From Symbiodinium natans (taxonomy: Eukaryota; Sar; Dinophyceae; Suessiales; Symbiodiniaceae): 64,000 bases of DNA. Within the stretch, counting starts at the first letter, position 1. Each line of letters opens with the position of its first letter. The position numbers and the translations under genes are program-made. A model generated the notes under the pieces. That model did not search any database, was not told the origin of the DNA, and was given only the letters and a program-made list of their open reading frames with translations. Of the stretch, positions 29,108 to 38,575 are shown piece by piece. The stretch spans positions 349,167 to 413,166 of the forward strand of contig CAJNDS010000147.1 in assembly GCA_905221605.1 (NCBI GenBank). Direction: 5' to 3'.

Positions 29108-29203
29108 CTACCTGAAAGCTCCAATGTAGTTCCTTCTTGGGTTCATTATAGGGGACTCTAACATACTACCCCAAAAAGGCACTACACAGGAGCCTTTGGG
29201 TAA
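29108..29203 (-). mobile_element. Family B hairpin, reversed, in the S1 intron
   Basis: CCTGAAAGCTCCAATGTAG to AGGAGCCTTTGGGTA. It lies inside the 540-bp intron between S1 exons 2 and 3. Confidence 0.75.
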
Positions 29204-29510
29204 AGCCACGAGACCCTAAAACCTTAAAACCCTGAGACCCTAAACCCTCAGCCCGAGCCATGAGGTGATGTCTTAGGCATCTGGGCCCTGAGTATGAGGC
29301 CCTGGGCTTCGGAAAGCCTTAACACCCACCTCATTAAAACAAAAAAAAAAAAAGCAAGCACCCACCTTCAGAACCGTTTCCGCAACAAATCGTGCCAGAA
29401 CAGCGATGTAAGAAGAGTTTAGGGTTTAGGGTTTAGGCTAAACCCAAACCCTAAACCCTGGAGCAGAAAGGGCTCAGGGGTCCTTAAGCTGTCCTGCTTT
29501 CCATGCCAAG

Positions 29511-29561
29511 GTGCGAATCCTGAATGTCGATTCAAAGCGGAGGCGGCTCGTGTGCTCGATG
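29511..29561 (+). CDS. S1 RNA-binding domain, exon 3 of 3
   Basis: The 17 codons VRILNVDSKRRRLVCSM match the C-terminal S1 strand (VKVLxVDxxxxRxxLSM). The acceptor is ATGCCAAG and the donor ATG|GTTTGA. The intron from 28,971 to 29,510 is GT-AG and holds a TTTAGGG array, a family B element and an open frame (29,264-29,416, IWALSMRPWASESLNTHLIK) that must then be non-coding. That last point is a warning about the other open-frame calls. Confidence 0.7.
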
Positions 29562-29658
29562 GTTTGAAGAAAACACAGAGCGCTGCAAGAGTCTGCTGGA
29601 GGTCTGCACACCTTGCGGACGAAGTGAACCCTGAAAGGGTTCATGTTCGACATACCCC

Positions 29659-29720
29659 CCCTAAACCCTAAACCCTAAACCCTAAACCCTAAACCCTAAA
29701 CCCTAAACCCTAAACCCTAA
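29659..29720. repeat. Interstitial telomeric array (CCCTAAA)
   Basis: Eight to nine perfect units after a C7 tract. Confidence 0.95.
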
Positions 29721-30248
29721 TTAATACGGATCACAAGCAGCAGTAACATGACCCGAATTTTGGCTTCATGTTCGTCCCCAAGGAGGCTTGATCTTCCCCA
29801 AGCAAGTGCCATAGCCCAAGGTCAGAGTCACCTGAAATTCATGAGGCGAATGTTTTTGCATTTCCAGGTTTGGGTTCATCGTGGCTCAAGGATTTCGGGC
29901 TTTTAGCCTAAAACTGATTCCCCAAAATGAGGGTTTGCGAAAATAGGGGACCCCCAATATAGATGCCCCAAACACTAGGATTCCCTTCGAAGGACCCCAA
30001 TAATGTACCCCTCATGTCCCAAATCGGTATACACGATCACCGCAGCCGCTGGCATCAAGGATTGACCAGGTCATTCTTCGAATTGTAAGAGGACTTGCCC
30101 CCGCGTGTCCAGCGACATCAATCATGACCAAGGCCGATATTTGGGGCTTTACGATATTAGGGGCACCTTATTGGGGCTTTAGATTTTGTAAGCCCCAAAC
30201 CCTAAACCTTGGGGGTAGGGCTTATGAAGGGGGGGGGGGGGGGGGGTG

Positions 30249-30420
30249 GGCGAGCTCCATCAGCAGACCCTGACCCAGGCTGAGCAGAAGAAGGCCGTGC
30301 AGTTCACTCGCATGTGCAAGTTCTGGCGTACCAACGAGTGTAAGATGGGGGCGGACTGTACGTTCGCCCACGGAAGTGGAGAGTTGCGCCCGAGCCCAAA
30401 GCCATGCTTCGAATTTGCAA
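30249..30420 (+). CDS. CCCH zinc-finger protein, exon 1 (partial gene)
   Basis: The frame reads QTLTQAEQKKAVQFTRMC then KFWRTNECKMGADCTFAHGS: a C-X7-C-X5-C-X3-H zinc finger (Cys in MCKFW, NEC and ADC; His in FAH). CCCH fingers of this type bind RNA and are abundant in dinoflagellates. Upstream of the exon is a G16 tract. The exon ends PKPCFEFA(R), the first Cys of a second finger completed by the next exon. The gene start is not identified. Confidence 0.75.
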
Positions 30421-30636
30421 GAGCCTTGGGGACGAAATGAGCCCCCAAAAGGGTTGAACTCTGGCCCCCATATACCTTGCTCGGGATTATAAGAGTTGGT
30501 TTAGGGTTTAGGTTTAGGGTTTTAGGGTTTAGGGTTTGTCCAGCCTGGGTTCAAGTAAAGGGTTTAGGGTTGTGATCCCTAAACCCTAAACCCTAAACTC
30601 TAAACCCCAATTTCAAGCTTCATGTGATCATCAAAG
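30421..30636 (+). other. GA-AG intron with telomeric repeats in both orientations
   Basis: Removing GAGCCTTGG...ATCAAAG joins TTTGCAA to GAACCGGC and restores CFEFARTGFC, completing the second CCCH finger with spacing C-X8-C-X5-C-X3-H. The intron carries TTTAGGG units in its first half and CCCTAAA units in its second half, and its 3' part resembles family G (CCCCAATTTCAAGCTTCAT). Confidence 0.65.
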
Positions 30637-30755
30637 GAACCGGCTTTTGCTCAAAGGGACCCTCGTGCCGTTTCGTGCACACGCTTGCGAAGCCACCCCA
30701 GCCGACGTCAGCTGCAAGCATCGAGCCTTTGCTGCCTTCAGCCTTCTCTTCGTAG
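30637..30755 (+). CDS. CCCH zinc-finger protein, exon 2
   Basis: It continues TGFCSKGPSCRFVHTLAKPP; Cys-X5-Cys-X3-His completes the second finger begun in exon 1. It then reads a low-complexity Ser/Pro tail (PTSAASIEPLLPSAFSS) to a TAG at 30,755. Whether the TAG is the real end or an internal donor precedes it is open; another open island follows at about 30,990 (GLQAAMDPGLEGLGQVMQ). Confidence 0.7.
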
Positions 30756-31135
30756 ATGTTTCTTGTAGGGTTTTAGGGTTTAGGGTTTAGGGTTTATAGA
30801 GAATGTAGAGAAAGCTGGCACTCTCCCCGCCCCTTGCCCAGAAGAGCCTCCCAAGAGCCAACCGAGGAACGTCCCGCCTCGGTCCTGCTCCAGGTGCCCT
30901 AAACCCGAAACCCTAAACCCTAGACCCCAGACCCCAGACCCTAGACCCCAGACCCTAGACCCTAAACCTAAACCCTGAACCCCAAAGGTGCCATCAAGTG
31001 GCCTGCAGGCCGCGATGGACCCGGGCCTGGAGGGCCTGGGTCAGGTCATGCAATCCTCAATGTACCTCGGACTGCTGCTTTGAAACAAACCCTTGCGGTC
31101 GTGCGTTTGTGATGTATGTATAGAGTATGATGATG

Positions 31136-31136
<1 letters not shown>

Positions 31137-31167
<31 letters not shown>

Positions 31168-31220
31168 GTATACGTACACATACACATACACATGCATATA
31201 CACATACATATACATACACA
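31137..31220. repeat. Microsatellites (TTA)n and (ACATAC)n
   Basis: Eleven TTA triplets are followed by ACATAC/ACATGC units. The poly-Tyr frame across it is an artefact. Confidence 0.9.
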
Positions 31221-31443
31221 TGTAGTTCAAGTTCTGCTCCCCTATATGATGATTCTACATCTTCACAGTACGGTGCATGCGTTCCAGAAGAGATGCGTGT
31301 ACCAGGTATCCGTAGCCCCCTTAGGAACGCTTTGTATTGTTAACTATATAAAACCCTAGGGAATGTTCAACATGATATTTTGACTCAGGTTCTAAGGGTA
31401 GTATAGGTATGTAGTGTACGTCAGAAACAAATCTGTCGTCACG

Positions 31444-31542
31444 GTCTACCTGAAGGCTCCAATGTAGATCCTTTTTTGGGTTAGTTATAGGGGATTCTAG
31501 TATACTACCCCAAAAAGGTATTACATAGGAGCCTTTGGGTAG
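31444..31542 (-). mobile_element. Family B hairpin, well preserved
   Basis: GTCTACCTGAAGGCTCCAAT to AGGAGCCTTTGGGTAG; read on the plus strand the ends are GT and AG. Confidence 0.8.
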
Positions 31543-31548
31543 GTTCTT

Positions 31549-31680
31549 GCTTGGAATGATTTCTGATTGTATGCCTTCGCCGTGTAGTCTAACTCCACGA
31601 TCTCCTCCGTTCTCTTGCGCGTTAGAGTATGGTATGTCTGTTTTTTGCGCTCAAGCTCAGATAGATTTTCTGATACCAGT
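31549..31680 (-). CDS. Candidate minus-strand exon, coiled-coil-like
   Basis: On the minus strand, after CTGGTATCAG, the frame reads LSELERKKQTYHTLTRKRTE and EIVELDYTAKAYNQK, strongly helical and charged. It ends next to the family B element. No family is recognised. Confidence 0.45.
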
Positions 31681-31699
31681 GTAATTCGCTGTATTGTTA

Positions 31700-31990
31700 T
31701 TAGTACCATTACTACTAGTACTAATTAATATATTGTTATAAACATTTCATCATCAGTATCACTGTTATTATTATTATTGTTATTGTTGTTATTATTATGC
31801 TTTCCTACTTACTGATATTCATTTTGTTGTTTGTACATGACTGCTGTGCTAAAGATCAGTTACTTGCATTTTACAGATTTCATCCACACGTGTAGAACAT
31901 TTTTTTGGATATAGCATTTCTGCATATCGTGTAAATAGTAAAGAGTGCGCTTGCTCTCAGGTTTAAAAGAGGTCGCAACTACATTCTACC
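31700..31990. other. AT-rich gap, no gene seen
   Basis: ATT/TTG triplet-rich sequence, telomere-free, with no persuasive open frame. Confidence 0.5.
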
Positions 31991-32115
31991 CATCCATCTC
32001 CACTCTGTCAAGATAGAGCCGGAGGTCTCCCTTCTCTCGACCCGTAAACCCTAAACTCTGAGTCCTAATCCTAAACCCTAAACCAGAAACCCTAACCCTC
32101 AGCCCTGGCGTAACA

Positions 32116-32850
32116 GCCCAGGTCGGCACAGGCGGTTCGTCCACCTCCTGGTCTCGGTCACAAAGAGCTTTGGAGCACGCTGCCGCCAGACACTTCTTCG
32201 CTGTCAGTACCGCACGGTTTAGGCTGTAGGCTTTAGGCGTTAGGGTGGTTTAGGGTTTAGGGTTTAGGGTTTAGGGTTTAGGGTTTAGGGTTTTTAGTGT
32301 TAGGGTTTAGGGTTTATAGGGTTTAGGGAAGGCTTAGGTTTCGGTCCTGGGTTTGGGGTTTGGGGTTTTCAGGTGTATGATCTGGGTTGCGGGTGTATAG
32401 AGTTTGGGGTCTGCTTTTCTTCGACAGTCTTCGGATACTCTAGAGCCTATATAAGACCAGGAAAGTCCTAAGCCCAACAACCCTCAACCCTCAACCCGTA
32501 TCCACCTGTTTTCTCTTCCGCAGCAATAACCTTCCCCTTCATATTAAACCCCCTCTACCCCCTGACTCGCACGGCTCCCCCGCAGGCAGGGTTTAGGGTT
32601 TAGGGTTTAGGGTTTAGGGTCTAGGGCTTAGGGCTTAGGGTTTGGGGTTTGGGGTTTGGGGTTTGGGGTTTGGGGTTTAGGGTTTGGGGTTTAGGGTTTA
32701 GGGTTTAGGGATACACCCTCAACCCTGCAATCCACCTGAGTTGTGTTGTCTCTGAAAGGATGCTGCGAAGGACCTCCCCAACTCCCGACGCTCAAGCTTC
32801 AGCATGCTCAGCGGCCCGGCCATTAAGGGACCCAAGGAGGGAACCCTTAT
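32116..32850 (+). other. Exon-like islands among TTTAGGG arrays
   Basis: 32,116-32,216 (STSWSRSQRALEHAAARHFF), 32,522-32,588 after CTTCCGCAG (NNLPLHIKPPLPPDSHGS) and 32,759-32,850 after CTGAAAG (DAAKDLPNSRRSSFSMLSGP, stop). Telomeric arrays at 32,245-32,300 and 32,587-32,711 separate them. Confidence 0.35.
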
Positions 32851-33405
32851 TTAGCATTTAGGGTTTAGGGTTTAGGGTTTAGGGTTTAGGGTTTAGGGCT
32901 ACTACCCCCTCTATACTACCCCTCCGAGGTTTCCCCTTGAATAGCCTTAGCACCCCTTTGAATCTCAAGCTCCGAGCACAAAGCAACCCCTAAACCCTAA
33001 AACGCTGACATGTCATTTTTCCTGCTTTGCAGTTCAAAAAGCAAGGGTTTAGGGTTTTGGGCTTACTGTTTAGGGCGATTTACGCAAGCTGTCCGGATGG
33101 CCTGCGTGTCCTATCGGTGCATCCCATCTGTGTTGCCTTGGTTCTGTGCGACCCCTAAATAGCAGATGGGGGCAACAAAAGGGGGGGGTAGTATAGAGGG
33201 GGTAGTAGGGGAACCCATGACCTTACAAGGGACCTTAGGGGGTTCTTTGGGGGTTATTTAGGTATGTAGGGACTCTATAAGCTATATACAGGGGCTGAAA
33301 AGGGGAATAAGATGAAGGGTCCCTTCTAGGGGGTCCCTAAATTGAGGCTCCTCACGGTTTTTCGGGTTCTGCTAGGGGGCCTTAAGGGTATTTCTGAGGG
33401 CGTTT

Positions 33406-33513
33406 GCTACCCAAAGGCTCCTGCGTAGTACCTGTTGGGGTACTATACTTGAACCACCCAAAAACTAACCCAAAAAAAGGAACTACATTGAAACTGAAAC
33501 CTTCGGGTGGGTA
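33406..33513 (+). mobile_element. Family B hairpin copy
   Basis: TACCCAAAGGCTCCTGCGTA to a lengthened AACTGAAACCTTCGGGTGG right end. A left-half copy lies at 33,950-33,985, where C-rich and CCCTAAA sequence replaces the right half. Confidence 0.65.
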
Positions 33514-33609
33514 AACCCTAAACCCTAAACCCTAAACCCTAGGGGCGAAAGGGTGACAGAGACTCCGCCCTTCCGGGGTTCCGGGAGGCGGCCCGCCAGC
33601 TCTTTCAAG

Positions 33610-33722
33610 CCTTCGGGTTTGGGGTTTGGGGTTTGGGGTTTTGGGTTTGGGATTTAGGGTTTAGGGTTTAGGGTTTAGGGTTTAGGGTTTAGGGTTTAGG
33701 GTTTAGGGTTTAGGGTTTAGGG
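33610..33722. repeat. Interstitial telomeric array (TTTGGGG then TTTAGGG)
   Basis: A block of GGGTTTGGG-type variants passes into perfect TTTAGGG units. Confidence 0.9.
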
Positions 33723-34039
33723 TGTATCTAAGGGTAGTTCTTGGGTATATAAGGGGTGTAGAAGGGATCCCCATGTAAGGGCCCCATGCTTACAGACCAT
33801 GTAACTTTTCTTGGAGTGTAGGGTTTCGGGTTTGGTGTTTGGGGCTTAGGGTGTAGGGTTTGGGGAAACGCGGAAGCCCCAACCCTGAACTAAACCCCTG
33901 AACATTATGAATCTTCGAGCCCTCCGCTAGAATCCCTTACCCCCTATCTGAAGGCTCTGAGGCAGTTCCTTTCCACCTCCCCCCCCCACCTCACCCCCCC
34001 CAACCCCCCACCCCCCCCCACCCCGAAACCCCAATCCCA

Positions 34040-34435
34040 AAAATCTAAACCCTAAACCCTGCACCCTAAACCCTAAACCCTATAAACCTTAAACCCTATA
34101 AACCCTAAACCCTAAACCCTAAACCCTAAACCCTAAACCCTAAACCCTAAACCCTAAACCCTAAACCCTAAACCCTAAACCCTAAACCCTAAACCCTAAA
34201 CCCTAAACCCACCCCAGGTGAGCTGCCGGTTTCCTTGGACTCATGGAGTTTGGGCGCGAAACTCCGCGACATGGAGGATCCGAAGTACGATGCCTCGCTG
34301 GCTGTGCAGAGCATCTTCGCTTAGAATCCCAAGGGTTTAGGGTTTAGGGTTTAGGGTTTAGGGTTTAGGGTTTAGGGTTTAGGGTTTAGGGTTTAGGGTT
34401 TAGGGTTTAGGGTTTAGGGTTTAGGGTTTAGGGTT
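34040..34435. repeat. Facing telomeric arrays around an exon-like island
   Basis: About 20 CCCTAAA units (to 34,210) and 14 TTTAGGG units (34,334-34,435) bracket 34,217-34,324. Confidence 0.95.
34217..34324 (+). CDS. Candidate terminal exon between facing arrays
   Basis: After CACCCCAG the frame reads ELPVSLDSWSLGAKLRDMED and KYDASLAVQSIFA, then TAG. The composition looks genuine; the family is unknown. Confidence 0.45.
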   Translation, partial: GELPVSLDSWSLGAKLRDMEDPKYDASLAVQSIFA

Positions 34436-34520
34436 AACCCCTTTGAAGCCAAGTCCCAGACCTTTGGGAGGATCCAAAAAGTACATCCCCTTAAGAATTC
34501 CTAAGAATGACCCCATAGTA

Positions 34521-34619
34521 GTATACCCAAAGGCTCCTATGTAGTACCTTTTTGGGGTAGTATACTGGAATCCCCTATAACTAACCCAGAAAGGAACTTC
34601 ATTGGAGCATACAAAGGTA
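34521..34619 (+). mobile_element. Family B hairpin copy
   Basis: GTATACCCAAAGGCTCCTAT to a mutated GGAGCATACAAAGGTAG; the ends on this strand are GT and AG. The preceding frame reads NPFEAKSQTFGRIQKVHPLK. Confidence 0.7.
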
Positions 34620-34720
34620 GGGTGTAAAGGGTACTATTTGGGTAGTATCTTCGCTTTGCGGGGTTTTTAGGGTTTGGGGTCATAGGGTTTAGGGTTTAGG
34701 TTTATAGGGTTCGGGGTTGG

Positions 34721-34825
34721 GGGGAGTTGGGGCGATGGAAGGGTACAAGGCTTTGTTTCTTGTTGGGCCTGTAGGGTTCATGAGGGGCCGGAAGTGGTTT
34801 GGGTGCTTCTGAGACGAGGGCTCGA
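34721..34825 (+). CDS. Candidate exon with ATG
   Basis: AMEGYKALFLVGPVGFMRGR then KWFGCF and a stop. Confidence 0.3.
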
Positions 34826-34839
34826 GACTGAGGACCCCA

Positions 34840-35037
34840 AACCCCAAACCTAAACCCTAAACCCTAAACCCTAAACCCTAAACCCTAAACCCTAAACCCT
34901 AAACCCTAAACCCTAAACCCTAAACCCTAAACCCTAAACCCTAAACCCTAAACCCTAAACCCTAGACCCTAGACCCTAGACCCTAGACCCTAGACCCTAA
35001 ACCCTAAACCCTAAACCCTAAACCCTAAACCCTAACC
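34840..35037. repeat. Telomeric array with a CCCTAGA block
   Basis: More than 25 CCCTAAA units; five or six consecutive CCCTAGA variants sit near 34,963-34,998, again a homogeneous variant block. Confidence 0.95.
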
Positions 35038-35050
35038 CTAAGGCTCTAAG

Positions 35051-36125
35051 GGAGATCTTCCGGCGGCCCCTGAACCTCTCATCCCAGAGACAGCGCAAAC
35101 CCCCCAGCCCGAAACCTTGGGATGCTCCCCTTATACTAACAGTCCTTCATAGGGTTTAGGGTTTAGGGTTTAGGGTTTAGGGAGCCCCCCCTTATTATCA
35201 TCCCGACTTAGGACTGCTAGTATACGGGAGAACATCCCAACCCTAAACCCTGAGCCCAAAACCCTGGAACCCCCTGGAGCATGTAGACCTTTGCGTGGAA
35301 GAAAGAAGAGGCATGGCTTCTACATCCTTGCTGAGCACCTGCAGCACTTCGATTTGGCTAAGCCTGTGAGGCAAGATAGACTTGGGTCGTCTTTGATGTC
35401 TGGCAAATATTTCAACAGGTGAGAAGAGGTGATCATTTGTACCGGCAGCCCTCTTTTGGGGGGCATTTGATCATGTCTTACTAAACTTCGAAGCGAAGCC
35501 ATATAAGCAGATTTTGCTGCACCTCGTCCACAGCACGGCTGTATCAGAGACCAGTCGAGCACAGCAGACGCAACACAAGTGTGCAGCACCAGCGGGGTTG
35601 GATAGGGCTTGGACGGCGTAGGCAGCCCTTTGCGTACGCTGGTGATGCAGGGCTTGTTTTTTGTTGCAGATCCGCTGTCATCATCCATGCTGTTTATGGC
35701 AAGGAAGTATGTGGCAAGCGGTGTGAAACATCAGCGTCAAATGCCAGATTCAATGACAACTAGGTAGGCTTGTCCACCTGTTCTGCTTGCAACAATGTTC
35801 CAAGAGCAACATCAGGAGCACGGGCTGCAATTATCACATCGACCAGTTCTTGCCAGGCACAAGCTCTGAACAACGAGTTGCATGCCTCTTCACATGTGTA
35901 ATCTCTCACTTTTGCGTTCTTTCCTCGCCCACAGCAGCCCTCCTCCGCACGCAGAGCGTAGGACAGTTTGGTCGAATGACGTTTAAGGTTCAAAGGATTT
36001 CGGCTTGGCGGCATGCGAGAGCGCATGAACTGCCAAGGCCCATGAAATACCGGTTCCCTGCAGAAGGTGAGGGAAATGCCGGCGGGAGGAAAAAGAGATG
36101 GTGCAACCGCGTGGTTCGGAGATAG
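35051..36125 (+). CDS. Multi-exon gene candidate, largely telomere-free
   Basis: Proposed exons: 35,051-35,117 (DLPAAPEPLIPETAQTPQPE), ending at a family A hairpin; 35,283-35,418 (GFYILAEHLQHFDLAKPVRQ ... SSLMSGKYFN), ending CAACAG|GTGAGA; 35,672-35,763 after TTTTTTGTTGCAG (SAVIIHAVYGKEVCGKRCET); and 35,808-36,125 (GCNYHIDQFLPGTSSEQRVA ... RPMKYRFPAEGEGNAGG, stop). The GTGAGA...TTGCAG intron is canonical and in phase. The minus strand carries a 129-codon open frame (36,149-35,760), so strand is not settled. No family is recognised. Confidence 0.45.
35117..35240 (+). mobile_element. Family A hairpin with telomeric array inside
   Basis: TTGGGATGCTCCCCTTATAC and TATACGGGAGAACATCCCAA are intact arms. 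Five TTTAGGG units lie at 35,150-35,182, before the second arm. Confidence 0.85.
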
Positions 36126-36236
36126 CCTCGGGGACCAAGTGAACCGCACACAACTAGAGTCATATACCCTATGCTAGTATATAGAATCCCTCTTCTGGTA
36201 TCCTAAACCCTAAACCCTAAACCCTAAACCCTAAAC

Positions 36237-36581
36237 CCCTTTAGGGTTCCTTTAGTCCCCCAAGGAATGTGGCACTCAGAACTGGCCCAGCGGTCAGCGA
36301 TTGTGTTTGTCACTTCGCGTGGAGTGCTCGCATTGAGGGGTGAAAGATCAAGACGCTGCGGTTATGATGGTTGGTGGTCTCTTTAAGTAGGGTTTTCTGT
36401 TTTGTAGGGGGTTCTTATAAGGGTATCTGGGGGCCAATTTGGTAACAGATACATAAAGAGACCACCGGCCTGTATAACGCTGAGGTCTATTCTGGCACAC
36501 GCTTGCCACAGCCGGCTGAAATTGTCTGGAGTCTTCTGCGACGAGCCGTGGATGACGAGAGCGACACTTGCCTTGTCCTTA
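36237..36581 (+). other. Two candidate exons around a family P hairpin
   Basis: 36,237-36,387 reads GMWHSELAQRSAIVFVTSRG and VLALRGERSRRCGYDG; 36,471-36,581 reads YNAEVYSGTRLPQPAEIVWS and LLRRAVDDESDTCLVL in one frame, with an alternative frame also open. Between them the arms GGTGGTCTCTTTA and TAAAGAGACCACC form a hairpin (36,372-36,466). Confidence 0.4.
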
Positions 36582-36705
36582 AACCCTAAACCCTAAACCC
36601 TAAACCCTAAACCCTAAACCCTAAACCCTAAACTTTCGGGGGTTGAAGTCTGAAAAAGGCTGACAAAAGCTTAGACCAAGCCAGGATCCTATACAGGGGA
36701 GGCCT

Positions 36706-36800
36706 TGAATATAGGGGTCGGAGCAATTATGGCCCTGTATAGCACCCTAAACCCTAAAGCCTAAACCTTATTCGAATTATTCAGGCCCCTGTAGGAAGTC
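36706..36800. mobile_element. Family E hairpin with telomeric units at its centre
   Basis: GGTCGGAGCAATTATGGCCC and TTCGAATTATTCAGGCCCC flank two CCCTAAA-like units. Confidence 0.6.
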
Positions 36801-36837
36801 CCAAAATCAGATTGCAGGGAATCCCGCTGTGAGATTT

Positions 36838-36990
36838 TGGGGGCTTCTGAGAAATAGGGGACCCCCCTGATACAGGGTTTGGGGTTTGGGGTTTAGGGTT
36901 TAGGGTTTAGGGATCCCACAATAGGGGATTCCCTGATAATAAGGACCCCCATAAGGCACCCCTAATTTCGGAACACCCCATATATGAGTG
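36838..36990. mobile_element. Family Q hairpin with telomeric array inside
   Basis: AAATAGGGGACCCCCCTGAT and CACCCCTAATTTCGGAACACC enclose TTTGGGG/TTTAGGG units at about 36,877-36,910. Confidence 0.6.
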
Positions 36991-37175
36991 CTCAGAGTTA
37001 AAACTGAGGGTAAAAGTCTCTTGAGAACCCAAACCCTACTTTTTTTCGTAGGTTATCTGAGAATCCTAAAAGGGGTATCAGAACAAGAATCTGCAAAGAA
37101 GTAGGTTTGGGGTTCTTAAGCGAGGTCCCTGAAGTAGCAAAGCAAGGACAACTCTCCACAAACGCCGGCCGCTGA
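36990..37175 (+). CDS. Two exon pieces joined by removing a family D element
   Basis: 36,990-37,024 reads VLRVKTEGKSL(F). Removing 37,025-37,120 (GAGAACCC...TTCTTAAG, a family D hairpin) joins it in frame to EVPEVAKQGQLSTNAGR and a TGA at 37,175. The GA-AG boundaries fall at the element ends. Confidence 0.4.
37025..37120 (+). mobile_element. Family D hairpin, intron candidate
   Basis: GAGAACCCAAACCCTAC to GTAGGTTTGGGGTTCTTAAG, 96 bp, one of the best preserved D copies. Confidence 0.75.
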
Positions 37176-37395
37176 CCCCCAACCCGCATGCAATGAGCCG
37201 GCGAGCCCCCTATCAATGCATATTCTTACGCAGCCAAGAAATGCACCTCATTAAACTTTTGGGTTCTTCTTGCTTGTTAGGACAAATGCAGTTTAACCTT
37301 GTTTTTAAATACCTGGGTTCTTGGAGAAGGAAGCATTAGACTAAACCCTAAACCCTAAACCCTAAACCCTAAACCCTAAACCCTAAACCCTTTAG

Positions 37396-38041
37396 CCCTT
37401 CTCAGCACTCGTCAAGCCAGAGAAGCCTAGCCCCTGGCAGCCTGCGAGCCTCAAACCGGCCGAAGCCTTACCTACAGCCCCCTTCGAGGTTTTGGGTTTA
37501 GGGTGTTAGGGTTTAGGGTTTTAGGGTTTAGGGTTCAGGGTTTAGGGAGTAAGTTTTTGTAATTACATAAAACCCAAGGGATTAATAAGCATATTTTTGT
37601 TATGAAGGTTCTAGTAGGGGATCCGAAGTATGGGCCCTTAATTGGGGTCCCGTGTTGTAGAACCCTTATACACTACACAATAAAGGCCCATACTTCGGAT
37701 CCCTTTGAATCCCTTCAAACAAGGGAAAGGGACCGTACATGACCGTACTAAGCGCCCATGGTTCCAACCTTAGATCTAAGGGGAGACCCTAAACCCTGAA
37801 CCCTGAACCCTAAACCCTAAACCCTAAACCCTAAACCCTAAACCCTAAACCCTAAACCCTAAACCCTATAAGCCCTAAGCCCTAAGCCCTAAACCCTAAA
37901 CCCTAAACCCTAAAACCCTAAACCGAGGACCGGCGGAGCCTCCATCTGCTCCTCCGCGCCATGGCCTCGAGCCCGGGAGCCACGGAAAAGTACTGGAAGA
38001 GAAAGGCGCTCCTGAAATGGAGGGGACGTTGCGGTTGCTGA
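37396..38041 (+). other. Exon-like islands and a family J hairpin
   Basis: 37,396-37,490 reads ALVKPEKPSPWQPASLKPAE; 37,924-38,041 reads EDRRSLHLLLRAMASSPGAT and EKYWKRKALLKWRGRCGC, stop. Between them, GGGATCCGAAGTATGGGCC and GGCCCATACTTCGGATCCC (37,619-37,703) form a long inverted repeat, and CCCTAAA arrays run 37,785-37,925. Confidence 0.4.
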
Positions 38042-38575
38042 GGGCGACTGTAAGCCCTAAACCCTAAGCCCTAAACCCTAGACCCTAAACCCTAAACCCT
38101 AAACCCTAAATCCTAAACCCTAAACCCTAAACCCTAAACCCTAAACCCTAAACCCAACCCTCAGCCCGCACAGCCAGCAAGTCCGGCTTCAACAAAGGGC
38201 TTTGGAGGGTTGAGGACCTGAGGGCTGGAAGTTTAGGGTTTTAGGGTTTAGGGTTTAGGGCTGTCTGCCGGCAGGCTCCAAGTCCATTGCTCAAAAAGGG
38301 CTTAGGGTTTAGGTTTAGGGTTTCGCGCTTAGGGTTGTTTCAGCCTTTGCGGTTGAGGCGACGCCAGATGCCAAAACAGGGGGTGTTAAGGGGGCACTCA
38401 GGGTGAAACCACCCTATAAACCCTGTAGAACCCCATAACCGCTATGAACCTTAAAACCTGTAACCTATGAACCTAAACGCCCTACAAACCCTCAAAACCT
38501 GTAAGAAACTCATAGACCCTTACCCCCTAAACCCAAGAACACTTGTTTGTCAAACACCCAACGGCTCCACTTCTA

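Noticed and set aside
29264-29416. Protein-like 50-codon frame (IWALSMRPWASESLNTHLIK...)
   Set aside because: It lies inside the well supported 540-bp S1 intron. Kept as a warning that composition alone over-calls exons here.
31093-31359. 88-codon frame with poly-tyrosine
   Set aside because: A translation of (TTA)n and (ACATAC)n microsatellites.
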